Shown here one piece after another: positions 8,592 to 17,628 of a stretch of DNA of 62,108 nt. The notes beneath the pieces were generated by a model. That model was given only the letters and a program-made list of their open reading frames with translations. It was not told where the DNA came from and searched no databases. A program made the position numbers and the translations under genes. The DNA comes from [Clostridium] aminophilum (GTDB taxonomy: Bacteria; Bacillota; Clostridia; Lachnospirales; Lachnospiraceae), in NCBI RefSeq assembly GCF_900101295.1, contig NZ_FOIL01000014.1, positions 1 through 62,108 on the forward strand, in the 5' to 3' direction. Position 1 is the first letter of the stretch. The number at the start of each line of letters is the position of its first letter.

Positions 8592-10335
8592 CGCGTGCCT
8601 GGTGCCGACGTCCGATCCGCATGATTCGGAGATGGTGACGGAGCATTACAGCTGCAGAAAGTATATTACCGGTTTTTCCGGAAGTGCCGGGACGGCCGTG
8701 ATATTAAGAGAGAAGGCAGGCCTGTGGACTGACGGACGGTATTTTGTTCAGGCGGCGCGCGAACTTCGGGGAACCGGTGTGGATCTTTTCCGGAGCGGAG
8801 AGGAAGGCGTCCCGGAAATCGAGGAATTTCTCGCCGCTTCTCTTCCGGAGAACGGAAAACTCTGGTTCGACGGCAGACTTCTCTCCGAGACCGCGGCGGA
8901 AAATCTGGAAAATGTTCTGAGAGACCGCGGAATCCGGTTTGATTTTGCGCAGGATCTGTTTGAAGACCTCTGGACCGACCGGCCGGAACCTCCGAAGGAT
9001 CCGGTATGGATTCTGGATGAGAAATATGCCGGAAAGAGTGCGGGGGAAAAACTCCGTGACATCCGCATGGCCATGTGCAGGGTTCATGCCGATGTCCATG
9101 TGGTATCCTCCCTCGATGATATTGCGTGGATTCTGAATCTTCGCGGCGGCGATCTGGCAGATACTCCGGTTTTTCTGTCCTATCTGATGATCCGGGAAAC
9201 AGGGGGGACGCTCTATATCGACGCCGACAAGGTCAATGATACCGTTCGGACCTATCTTTCCGGAATCGGAATCGACGTGCGCCCGTATGACTCGGTTTTT
9301 CGCGATCTCGCGGAGATCCGGGACAGCGTGATTCTGATGGAGAAGAAGCGCGTCAGCATGAAACTCTGGCGCAGCGTGGACGGTTCCTGCACGAAACTCA
9401 GTCTGATGAATCCGTCTTCCGGCATGAAAGCGGTGAAGAACGGGACGGAGATCGAAAATACCAGAGAAGCGCACCGGAAGGATGCCGTCTCCATGATCCG
9501 GTTCATCATGTGGCTGAAGGAGAATGTCGGAAAGCAGCCGATCGACGAGATGGGGGCGGCGGCATATCTGGACGCGCTCCGCATGAAGCAGGAGGGGTGT
9601 CTGGGCATCAGTTTTACCACCATCGCCGCATATGCGGATAATGCCGCTGTCGTTCACTATCATCCGGCACCGGAGACGAACCGTGAGCTGAAGCCGGAGG
9701 GCATGATTCTGGTGGATTCCGGCGGTCAGTATCTGGAAGGGACGACCGACATCACGAGAACCATCGCCCTGGGTCCGGTGACGGCAGAAGAAAAGAAATA
9801 TTTTACGCTTGTTCTTGCGGCGCACCTTCGTCTGGAAAATGCGGTCTTTCATCAGGGATGCCGCGGAGTCGCGCTGGATTATGCCGCCCGTGAGGTTCTC
9901 TGGAAGCACGGGCTGGATTACAATCACGGAACGGGGCACGGCGTCGCTTATCTCGGACCGGTGCATGAACGCCCGAACAATATCCGCTTCCGCGCCGTAT
10001 CGAACAATCTGGATTCCGTCAATGCCGTGCTGGAGCCGGGAATGATCACGTCCGACGAGCCGGGACTTTACATTGAGGGAAAATGCGGAATCCGCACGGA
10101 GAATCTGATTCTCTGCGTGAACAATGTGAAAAATGAGTTCGGCCAGTTTTATTCCTTTGAGCCGCTGACTCTGGTGCCGATTGATCTGGATGCGGTGGAT
10201 CTGAACTGGCTCACCGATGGGGACATCGACATGCTGAATGCCTATCATCGCAGAGTGCGGGAGGTGATGACGGCGAGACTTCTGCCGGAGGAGCAGAAGT
10301 GGCTTGAGCACGCCACCCGGGAAGTTCACCGGTGA
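8527..10335 (+). CDS. Xaa-Pro aminopeptidase, M24 family
   Basis: A 602-residue metallopeptidase of the aminopeptidase P group, which removes an N-terminal residue from peptides with proline in the second position. Two creatinase-type N-terminal domains are followed by the M24 pita-bread domain. Metal ligands are recognisable: Asp in LVDSGG and TTDITRT, His in GTGHGVAYLGPVHERP, Glu in DEPGLYIEGKCGIRTEN. The length matches the long three-domain form. No signal peptide, so cytoplasmic. Start ATG 8527 follows GAGGAG and lies inside the end of the preceding flavoprotein gene, which indicates translational coupling. Confidence 0.93.
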   Translation: MNTLVSERIRLLREKMREQNIDACLVPTSDPHDSEMVTEHYSCRKYITGFSGSAGTAVILREKAGLWTDGRYFVQAARELRGTGVDLFRSGEEGVPEIEEFLAASLPENGKLWFDGRLLSETAAENLENVLRDRGIRFDFAQDLFEDLWTDRPEPPKDPVWILDEKYAGKSAGEKLRDIRMAMCRVHADVHVVSSLDDIAWILNLRGGDLADTPVFLSYLMIRETGGTLYIDADKVNDTVRTYLSGIGIDVRPYDSVFRDLAEIRDSVILMEKKRVSMKLWRSVDGSCTKLSLMNPSSGMKAVKNGTEIENTREAHRKDAVSMIRFIMWLKENVGKQPIDEMGAAAYLDALRMKQEGCLGISFTTIAAYADNAAVVHYHPAPETNRELKPEGMILVDSGGQYLEGTTDITRTIALGPVTAEEKKYFTLVLAAHLRLENAVFHQGCRGVALDYAAREVLWKHGLDYNHGTGHGVAYLGPVHERPNNIRFRAVSNNLDSVNAVLEPGMITSDEPGLYIEGKCGIRTENLILCVNNVKNEFGQFYSFEPLTLVPIDLDAVDLNWLTDGDIDMLNAYHRRVREVMTARLLPEEQKWLEHATREVHR

Positions 10336-10566
10336 GACACCGCCGCGCTGCGATCACGGCCGGATTAAAGAAAATGTAATAGAAAGGACAGACAATTTCG
10401 AAAGAAATCTGAGATAATAGAGCAGGTGGATAAAATCCAGCCTGCTCTGTTTGCTGTCATACGATATTTCACAGAAATTCCGGTGACAGAGAAACGCTTT
10501 GCGAGCAGCAAGCCACACCCCGTGTCTGCACGAGGGCCTGGCGACTGGTTTTTTTGGGAGGTATTC

Positions 10567-12519
10567 ATGAATCAAAATAGAAAACATAATCTGGCATGGC
10601 AGGCGGCAGCAGGTGTTCTGTCGCTGATGCTGACGGCCGCGGCGCCGATGGCTTCTTACGCGGGTCCGTCGGACAGTACGGCGGTAACCGCGGTGCAGGG
10701 ACCGGGGGCGGGTTCGTCTTCCGGTTTTGCTTCCGGATCGACCGTGAGCTCCGTGACCAGCCCGTCCGGCACCAGCTCCGGTGCGTCGACCGCCCGCGGG
10801 CGATCCTCCGTCTACGATACCGCAAGTCAGGGAACCGTCAGCGTGAACGGCACGGCTGCGGTCACCGATCCGATCCGGACCGGCATTTCCACCGATGCGG
10901 CGCATTTCGGCGCGATGGCAAAAGGCGTGGATCTGTCCCGATGGAACAGTGTGACGGACTGGAATGCGGTGGCGAAAGACGGCATTTCCTTTGCGATCCT
11001 TGCAACAAGGGGAAACGGCGCGGAGGATGTGACCTTCCGCCCCAACGCCATCGGAGCCGCAAAACACGGAATCCGGATCGGCGCATACATTTACTCTTAC
11101 GCGAAGACGGAAGAAGAGGCCATCGCCGAGGCGGACTTTGTGCTGAAAACGGTTAAGGATTATCCGATCTCGCTGCCCATCTTCTTTGACGCGGAAGATG
11201 AGAATACAACGGGAACCCTGTCCAAGGCAGAGGTGGCCCGTCTGGTCAATGCGTTCTGCGGGCGCATCAAAGAGGCGGGATATTATCCGGCACTCTACTG
11301 CAACGAGCACTGGATTGCCAACAAGATCGACATGAGCGCCGTGAACTGGGACGTCTGGGTCGCGCGATACGCGGATCAGTATACTTATAAGAAAGCGACG
11401 ATCTGGCAGCAGTCCTCCAAGGGAAGCGTGAACGGAATCACCGGAAATGTCGACATCGACTACATGTTCCGGGATTACTCCGATAAAGTAGACGGCAACA
11501 CGTGGAGGACGATCGACGGACAGCGCTACTATTACAAGAATCACGTCATTCAGAAGGCAACCTGGGTCAATGACGGCGCCAACTGGTATTATGCCGATGC
11601 CGACGGTGTTCCGGTGGCCGGCTGGCTGAAGGATTCCGGCAGCTACTATTATCTGAACAGTGACGGAAAGATGGCAACCGGCTGGAAGGAAATCAACGGA
11701 GACTGGTATTATCTGAAGAGCAGCGGCGCGATGGCAACCGGCTGGAGACAGATCGACAATAACTGGTATTACCTGAACTCGAACGGCGTCATGCAGACCG
11801 GAGTGCAGACCATCGGCGGAAAGACCTACTATCTTAAGGGCGACGGAAAGATGGCAACCGGCTGGAATGAGATCGGCGGAGATTCGTATTACTTTGATGC
11901 CGACGGTTCGATGGCAACCGGCTGGCGTGAAGCGGACGGCAGCTGGTACTATCTGAAGAAAGACGGAAAACGGCAGACCGGATGGCTCACGCAGGGCGAT
12001 TTGACCTATTATCTTAAGGGCGACGGAAGGATGGCGACCGGATGGCAGGAGGTTGACGGCGCATGGTATTACTTCCACAGTGACGGAAGAACGGCGACCG
12101 GATGGATCGGGGGAAATGGAAGCTGGTATTACCTCGGTGAGAACGGTCAGATGAAGACCGGATGGATTTCGGACAAGGGAAAATGGTACTATCTGGGGGC
12201 TGACGGTAAGATGCTTACCGGCTGGCAGACCATCGGCAATACCCTGTATCATCTGGAAGATTCCGGTGCGCTGACGGTGAATGCGGTGATCAGTAACGGT
12301 CAGACCTGGTATCAGGCGGATGCCGGCGGTGCCTGCACCGAGACGGCAGCGCCGGGAACCGAGGCGACAGCCCCGCAGGCAGAAAATACGGCGCAGGCCC
12401 AGCAGCCGGGAACTGTTTCCGTGACCGGACCGGACAGCCGGCAGCAGTCCGGTCCGCAGGGAACGGCTTCTGTACCAGGGCAGAGTTCAGGATCGTACGG
12501 TCCGGGGAGTGTCCAGTGA
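10567..12519 (+). CDS. Secreted GH25 lysozyme with cell-wall-binding repeats
   Basis: A 650-residue exported muramidase. A signal peptide (about residues 1-32, ending near ASYA) is followed by a Gly/Ser/Thr-rich linker and a GH25 catalytic domain opening with GVDLSRW and carrying the acidic pair in FFDAEDE. About thirteen 20-residue choline-binding-type repeats of the pattern WYYLxxDGxMxTGW follow (11.5-12.3 kb), and the protein ends in a Gln/Pro/Gly-rich tail. The repeats suggest attachment to teichoic acid or other wall polymer; GH25 enzymes cleave between MurNAc and GlcNAc. Start ATG 10567 follows GGGAGG; a longer in-frame start at 10426 would destroy the signal peptide position. The stop overlaps the next gene. 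Confidence 0.92.
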   Translation: MNQNRKHNLAWQAAAGVLSLMLTAAAPMASYAGPSDSTAVTAVQGPGAGSSSGFASGSTVSSVTSPSGTSSGASTARGRSSVYDTASQGTVSVNGTAAVTDPIRTGISTDAAHFGAMAKGVDLSRWNSVTDWNAVAKDGISFAILATRGNGAEDVTFRPNAIGAAKHGIRIGAYIYSYAKTEEEAIAEADFVLKTVKDYPISLPIFFDAEDENTTGTLSKAEVARLVNAFCGRIKEAGYYPALYCNEHWIANKIDMSAVNWDVWVARYADQYTYKKATIWQQSSKGSVNGITGNVDIDYMFRDYSDKVDGNTWRTIDGQRYYYKNHVIQKATWVNDGANWYYADADGVPVAGWLKDSGSYYYLNSDGKMATGWKEINGDWYYLKSSGAMATGWRQIDNNWYYLNSNGVMQTGVQTIGGKTYYLKGDGKMATGWNEIGGDSYYFDADGSMATGWREADGSWYYLKKDGKRQTGWLTQGDLTYYLKGDGRMATGWQEVDGAWYYFHSDGRTATGWIGGNGSWYYLGENGQMKTGWISDKGKWYYLGADGKMLTGWQTIGNTLYHLEDSGALTVNAVISNGQTWYQADAGGACTETAAPGTEATAPQAENTAQAQQPGTVSVTGPDSRQQSGPQGTASVPGQSSGSYGPGSVQ

Positions 12520-13352
12520 AAATCGCAATGATTTCAGATCTCCATACGGATATCAATGAGGCCTATCCGGTGATCGAACTGACTGCGGCAAGAGCAAAGG
12601 AACTGAATGCGGATGTTCTTCTCGTTGCCGGGGATATTTCCGAAGATCCGGACCGGACAATCCGTGAGATGCGGCGTCTGGCGGAGATTCTTCCGGATGT
12701 GGCGGTCCGGTATGTTCCCGGAAATCACGATATGTGGAATAAGCACTGTCCGGAGCGATCAACGGAAGAAATATACCGGATGTATTCCGGTGATATCCTC
12801 TGTCTTTCCGGACAGGTGAGCAGTTCCGCAGACCGCGAAAAGAACATGAAAGTCCGTTTTACCGGCGATATCGGCTGGTATGATTACAGTTTTGCATCTC
12901 CGGATCACAGCCGGGAAGAACTGGATTCCATGACAAAGGGAGGACGGACCTGGCAGGATAAGTTCTTCAATCAGTGGACCGGCGACAATGACGCCGCATG
13001 CAGTGATCAGCTTTCGAGAATCGAATCGCAGCTTTCTGCATGCCGGGAAGGTCCGGTGATTGCTGTGACGCATATGCTTCCGATCCGGGAGTTCTGCGTT
13101 CCCGAGTCTCAGGAGGGATGGGGATTTTTTAACGCCTATCTCGGCACGGAAAAACTGCATGAACTGTTCCGGAAATATCCGGTGGCCGCGGCGGTCTGCG
13201 GGCACGTGCATTACCGGAAGGTTCTGCAGAAAGACGGAATTCTCTATATCTGTCCCTGTCTCGGTTACCATACGGAATGGCCGCTCTGCGGACTGGCGGA
13301 CAATGAACCGGCAACCCATGTGGCGGATGCCATGCAGCTTCTGGAACTGTGA
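12516..13352 (+). CDS. Metallophosphoesterase, calcineurin-like
   Basis: A 278-residue cytoplasmic protein of the calcineurin-like phosphoesterase superfamily. Metal-binding motifs appear in order: D-x-H in ISDLHTD, GD in LLVAGDISED, GNHD in VPGNHDMW, a His in VTHMLP, and GHVH in VCGHVHYRK. The start is a GTG at 12516 that overlaps the TGA of the lysozyme gene (GTGA), with GGGGAG six bases upstream, so translation is coupled. Substrate unknown; relatives act on nucleotides, phosphodiesters or phosphoproteins. No link to wall metabolism is visible beyond the shared transcript. Confidence 0.85.
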   Translation: MKIAMISDLHTDINEAYPVIELTAARAKELNADVLLVAGDISEDPDRTIREMRRLAEILPDVAVRYVPGNHDMWNKHCPERSTEEIYRMYSGDILCLSGQVSSSADREKNMKVRFTGDIGWYDYSFASPDHSREELDSMTKGGRTWQDKFFNQWTGDNDAACSDQLSRIESQLSACREGPVIAVTHMLPIREFCVPESQEGWGFFNAYLGTEKLHELFRKYPVAAAVCGHVHYRKVLQKDGILYICPCLGYHTEWPLCGLADNEPATHVADAMQLLEL

Positions 13353-13540
13353 CAGCGCATGGAAAGAAAATAAGAAACCGCGCCTGCCTGTTTTTCACGA
13401 TCAGAGGGGGAGCCGGTAACGGATGTTCAGAATCGTGTGCATTGTTGCATTTTAAACCGAAACATAATAGAATGTGTATGTTCATGGACTTTAAAGTGAA
13501 CAAGTATGGTTAAAAATGGTAATTATCAGGAGGAAACAGA

Positions 13541-14983
13541 ATGTCAGAAGGTTTTTTCAGCCGCCTGTTCGGCGCATCCGATAACGGAGCACAGCAGGCC
13601 AATTCAGTCGCATCCCCGTATACCGGTGCGAAGAAGCCGGTAAAGGTCGTTGAGACCGTACTCCGCGATGCGCACCAGTCTCTGATTGCAACAAGAATGA
13701 CAACAGAGCAGATGATGCCGATTATCCCGAAGATGGATGAGATCGGATACTACGCGGTAGAGTGTTGGGGAGGAGCGACATTTGACTCCTGTCTCCGATT
13801 CCTGAATGAGGATCCGTGGAACAGACTGAGAAAGCTCAGAGACGGATTCAAGAAGACAAAGCTTCAGATGCTTTTCCGCGGTCAGAACATTCTCGGATAT
13901 AATCACTACGCAGACGATGTCGTAGAGTATTTTGTTCAGAAGTCTGTAGCAAACGGTATCGATATCATCCGTATCTTTGACTGTCTGAATGATATCCGCA
14001 ACCTTGAGACAGCGGTGAGAGCGGCAAAGAAGGAGAAGGCTGAGGCACAGATCGCGCTGAGTTATACTCTCGGTTCCGCATACACACTGGACTATTGGAA
14101 GAACATTGCCAAGAATATCGAAGCGATGGGCGCGGATTCCCTCTGCATCAAAGATATGGCAGGTCTTCTGACTCCGTACAAGGCACAGGAGCTTGTGAGC
14201 GCACTCAAAGAGAGCGTAAAGATCCCGATCGATCTTCACTCCCACTATACCTCCGGTGTTGCAGCAATGACATATCTGAAGGCTATCGAGGCCGGATGTG
14301 ACCGCATTGATACCGCGATTTCCCCGTTTGCGATGGGTACTTCCCAGCCGGCAACCGAGGTTATGGTTGAGACACTCAAGGGCACAAAGTACGATACCGG
14401 TCTGGATATCGAGAAGCTTTCCGAGATCGCAGAGTACTTCCAGCCGCAGAGAGAAGAGGATATCCAGAGCGGACTTCTCAACACAAAGGTTCTCGGCGTA
14501 AACATCAATACACTCCGTTATCAGGTTCCGGGCGGAATGCTGTCCAACCTGGTTTCCCAGCTGAAGGCAATGAATCAGGAGTCCAAGTATGAGGAGGTTC
14601 TCAAGGAGATCCCGAGAGTTCGTGCTGATTTCGGTGAGCCGCCGCTGGTAACTCCGTCTTCCCAGATCGTTGGTGCTCAGGCCGTATTCAACGTTATGAT
14701 GGGTGAGAGATATAAGATGATCCCGAAGGAGTCCAAGAAGTTCCTGAAGGGTGAGTTCGGTAAGACGGTTAAACCGTTCAATCCGGAAGTTCAGAAGAAG
14801 GCTATCGGCAACGAAGAACCGATCACCTGCCGTCCGGCAGACCTGATCGCTCCGCAGCTGCCGGATTACGAGGCAAAGATTGCGCAGTGGAAGAGACAGG
14901 ATGAGGATGTCCTGACCTATGCTCTGTTCCCGCAGGTTGCCGAGGAATTCTTCAAGAAGAGAGAAGCCGGACAGACAACCTAA
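13541..14983 (+). CDS. Oxaloacetate decarboxylase alpha-type carboxyltransferase subunit
   Basis: A 480-residue carboxyltransferase of the OadA/pyruvate carboxylase subunit B family. It transfers CO2 between oxaloacetate (or a similar 2-oxoacid) and a biotin carrier. The DAHQS motif after ETVLR, the metal-site DLHSHYTSG, and the lysine of LCIKDMAG (the residue carbamylated in relatives) are present. There is no biotinyl domain at the C-terminus, so it needs a separate carrier, and no beta, gamma or carrier gene lies in this window. Its codon use is markedly biased, suggesting high expression. AGGAGG precedes ATG 13541. A strong terminator follows. It might equally serve a transcarboxylase or decarboxylase complex encoded elsewhere. 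Confidence 0.88.
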   Translation: MSEGFFSRLFGASDNGAQQANSVASPYTGAKKPVKVVETVLRDAHQSLIATRMTTEQMMPIIPKMDEIGYYAVECWGGATFDSCLRFLNEDPWNRLRKLRDGFKKTKLQMLFRGQNILGYNHYADDVVEYFVQKSVANGIDIIRIFDCLNDIRNLETAVRAAKKEKAEAQIALSYTLGSAYTLDYWKNIAKNIEAMGADSLCIKDMAGLLTPYKAQELVSALKESVKIPIDLHSHYTSGVAAMTYLKAIEAGCDRIDTAISPFAMGTSQPATEVMVETLKGTKYDTGLDIEKLSEIAEYFQPQREEDIQSGLLNTKVLGVNINTLRYQVPGGMLSNLVSQLKAMNQESKYEEVLKEIPRVRADFGEPPLVTPSSQIVGAQAVFNVMMGERYKMIPKESKKFLKGEFGKTVKPFNPEVQKKAIGNEEPITCRPADLIAPQLPDYEAKIAQWKRQDEDVLTYALFPQVAEEFFKKREAGQTT

Positions 14984-15018
14984 TGGTGCTGACATGTTAA
15001 TAACCCGATAAATTCCGT

Positions 15019-15070
15019 AAGCCTGCTGTTTTTTTGCTTTCTCAGAAAGTGAAAAAGCAGCAGGCTTTTG
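15019..15070 (+). terminator. Terminator after the carboxyltransferase gene
   Basis: AAGCCTGCTG (15019-15028) pairs with CAGCAGGCTT (15058-15067), with a second inner pairing of GCTTTC and GAAAGT, and is followed by TTTTG. Confidence 0.8.
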
Positions 15071-15210
15071 ATATGTCCGGGGATTATTGCGCGTCCTTCT
15101 GTGACAGGCAAAGGAGAAAAGCGGACTTGTACGTGTTGTTGCATAATCTTACAAAATTCTTACAAATGCGCAGAAAACAGGCCACGGATTTTAAACATTT
15201 CTAACTCTCG

Positions 15211-15239
15211 TTGCACAATTCTATACAAAACTTTATAAT
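15211..15239 (+). promoter_or_regulatory. Promoter of the SH3/glucosaminidase gene
   Basis: TTGCAC (15211-15216) and TATAAT (15234-15239) with a 17-base spacer. The transcript would start near 15246 and run straight into the hairpin at 15273-15300. Confidence 0.8.
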
Positions 15240-15272
15240 GTTAACGATGAAACAATGCATATTTTATGCGGT

Positions 15273-15300
15273 CGAAGTCCGCCTGCGGACTTTGTTTTTT
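15273..15300 (+). promoter_or_regulatory. Leader hairpin resembling an intrinsic terminator
   Basis: CGAAGTCCGC and GCGGACTTTG form a 9-10 bp GC-rich stem with a tiny loop, followed by TTTTTT. It lies about 30-50 bases into the predicted leader of the SH3/glucosaminidase gene, about 50 bases before its start, so it could stop most transcripts. The stem sequence also resembles the AAGTCCGC/GCGGACTT hairpin in the dispersed repeats at 40.6 and 42.6 kb. Confidence 0.6.
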
Positions 15301-15353
15301 GCATTAAAACATGAAAAGAATTGCTGCCGGACAGGGCAGAACGGAGATATATG

Positions 15354-17486
15354 ATGAAAAAACCGAATTTAAAAGGAATCTGCGCGATGCTTCTGGGCGC
15401 GGCGGCGGTTTTCACGCCGGCGGCACAGTGCGCGCGGAATCCGTTTGGCATTGTCGCTTACGCCGAAGAACGTTCCGGAACCGTGAACGCCACCAGCCTG
15501 AACGTCCGAAAGGGGCCGGGAACGTCTTATTCCGCTGTGACAAGGCTGAACAAAGGTGCAAGAGTTGCCGTTCTTGAAGAGACACGAGGGACGGACGGCA
15601 ACCAGTGGTATAAGATCCGATACGGAAGTACCGTCGGGTACGTATCTTCGTCCTACATCCGGATCGGAAGCACGGCTGCCGTGTCCGACGCAGGATTTGA
15701 CAGTGAACTGAGTTCGGGAGGATTTCCGGAAAGTTACCGGCCGATGCTGCAGGAACTTCATGCGTCCTATCCGAACTGGACATTCAGGGCGTATAAGACC
15801 GGGCTTTCCTGGAATACGGTTATCAACGAAGAGAGCAAAGTCGGAAGAAATCTTGTTGCGAGAGACAATATTTCCTCCTGGAAATCGACGGAAGACGGAG
15901 CATACGACTGGAATAACGGAACGTGGACCGGTTTCGACGGTTCAACCTGGGTTGCGGCATCCAGAGAGATCATCGAGTACTACATGGATCCGAGAAATTT
16001 TCTGAATGACAGCTACATTTTCCAGTTTATGGACCAGAGTTACAATGAGTCCCTGCAGTCGGAAGAGGGACTGACCCAGATGGTGAAGGGAACCTTCCTT
16101 GCGGGAACCGTTTCTTCTTCGGGCTCGTCTTCCGGCAGCTCGGTGCCGGGATCGTCCTCGGGTGCAGCCACCGGGCCGGCAGCGGGACCGGGGCAGTCGG
16201 GGAGCGGATTTACCGACTCGACGGTTCAGACTTCGTCGGTCACCTCATCGGGAGCGCCCGGAGCAGCGGACGCGGAGTCCGGTTCCCAGCCGGGCGGAAC
16301 ATCCGGCGAGACGTATGTCAGCATCATCATGGATGCGGCAAGGGAATCCGGCGTCAATCCTTATATCATCGCTTCCATGATTCTTCAGGAGCAGGGAGCA
16401 CAGGGACAGGGCCGCAGCATTTCCGGTACCGTGACGGGATACGGCGGTTACTATAACTTCTTCAATATTGAGGCGTACACATCCGGCTCGATGAGCGCCG
16501 TGGAGCGCGGACTCTGGTGGGCTTCCCAGTCCGGTTCCTACGGGAGACCCTGGAACAGTGTGAGGGCATCCATTGTCGGCGGGGCAAAATGGTACGGCGA
16601 AAACTATGTAAAACGCGGACAGGTTAATCTGTACCTCAAGAAATATAATGTAACGTCGGACGGAACCTATAAGCACCAGTACATGACCAATGTTCTGGGC
16701 GCGGCGGCAGAGGGACTGAGTCTCGCGAAAATCAGCGCACTCAAGGAGTCTGCGGCAGTCTTCACAATTCCGGTATACAGCGATATGCCTTCGGAGCCGC
16801 GGCTGAAGCCAACCGGCGACGGAAGCCCGAACAACAAGCTTCGCGGCTTCGGCATTGAGGGATTCGGCATCACGCCGTCCTTCGCAAGAGATACGCAGGA
16901 GTACGAGGTTTCGGTGAATTCTTCCGCTGCGTCTCTGAAGGTCTGTGCGGCGGCCATCGATTCCTCCGCGGCCATCGCCGGAGCGGGGGAGATTCCGATC
17001 TCGGACGGCAGAAGTTCCGTGTCGGTGCAGGTTACGGCGGAAAATGGCGCAGTCCGGACATACACAATCAAGATCAACCGCTCGGCGGACGGACCGGAGT
17101 ATAACAGTGCGATTCAGCCGGATATGAATGCGGCCGCATCGGTTTCCTCTTCGTCGAAGTCCTCGTCCTCGGAGGGATCCGCAACCGGTCCGGGCATGTC
17201 TTCGGCAAGCTGGACAACCAAGACCAGTTCTTCTTCGGAGAGCAGTTCTTCGAAGACAACTTCCACGGTCAGCACCGGCGGTTCCGGCACGGCTGCGGCA
17301 GGATCGTCCTCGGGACCGGGAACCGGCAGTTCAACAACCATCCGGCCCATCGGGGAGACAGCCGCAAGCGGATCTCCGACCGGGACAAACTCTGTGACAA
17401 AGGGACCGGGAGAAGGCGAAACAAAAGAGATTACCGGCTATCACGCATGGCAGGTGGAAGGCCCGGGACTCGGCAAGAGAAACTGA
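15354..17486 (+). CDS. Secreted SH3 / beta-N-acetylglucosaminidase wall hydrolase
   Basis: An exported protein of about 710 residues. Order: signal peptide (about 1-38), bacterial SH3 domain (about 45-110, with TSLNVRKGPGTSYS), a domain containing YPNWTF that often precedes glucosaminidases, and a Ser/Gly/Pro linker. A GH73-like glucosaminidase domain (IIASMILQEQG, GYYNFFNI) follows, then a cadherin-like beta-sandwich (LRGFGIEGFGITPSFARDT) and a Ser/Thr-rich tail. It should cleave GlcNAc-MurNAc bonds in the wall during growth or separation. ATG 15354 is seven bases from GGAG; ATG 15351 is the alternative. It lies in a wall-directed block with the GH25 lysozyme and the cohesin-like protein. 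Confidence 0.85.
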   Translation: MKKPNLKGICAMLLGAAAVFTPAAQCARNPFGIVAYAEERSGTVNATSLNVRKGPGTSYSAVTRLNKGARVAVLEETRGTDGNQWYKIRYGSTVGYVSSSYIRIGSTAAVSDAGFDSELSSGGFPESYRPMLQELHASYPNWTFRAYKTGLSWNTVINEESKVGRNLVARDNISSWKSTEDGAYDWNNGTWTGFDGSTWVAASREIIEYYMDPRNFLNDSYIFQFMDQSYNESLQSEEGLTQMVKGTFLAGTVSSSGSSSGSSVPGSSSGAATGPAAGPGQSGSGFTDSTVQTSSVTSSGAPGAADAESGSQPGGTSGETYVSIIMDAARESGVNPYIIASMILQEQGAQGQGRSISGTVTGYGGYYNFFNIEAYTSGSMSAVERGLWWASQSGSYGRPWNSVRASIVGGAKWYGENYVKRGQVNLYLKKYNVTSDGTYKHQYMTNVLGAAAEGLSLAKISALKESAAVFTIPVYSDMPSEPRLKPTGDGSPNNKLRGFGIEGFGITPSFARDTQEYEVSVNSSAASLKVCAAAIDSSAAIAGAGEIPISDGRSSVSVQVTAENGAVRTYTIKINRSADGPEYNSAIQPDMNAAASVSSSSKSSSSEGSATGPGMSSASWTTKTSSSSESSSSKTTSTVSTGGSGTAAAGSSSGPGTGSSTTIRPIGETAASGSPTGTNSVTKGPGEGETKEITGYHAWQVEGPGLGKRN

Positions 17487-17628
17487 CATTCGGCGCATAA
17501 TGTCCGCCGGGCGTCCTCCGGAATGTGGAACGGAGAAACGAACCATCACTTGCGGACTTTGTTCTGCAGAAACCAGAAAACGGTCCTTTGGGGAACGGAC
17601 TGCACTGAAAGGGAAGAGGTTAGAACGC

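Noticed and set aside
10354-12252. 632-codon minus-strand frame opposite the lysozyme gene
   Set aside because: Its apparent repeats mirror the cell-wall-binding repeats of the real gene on the other strand.
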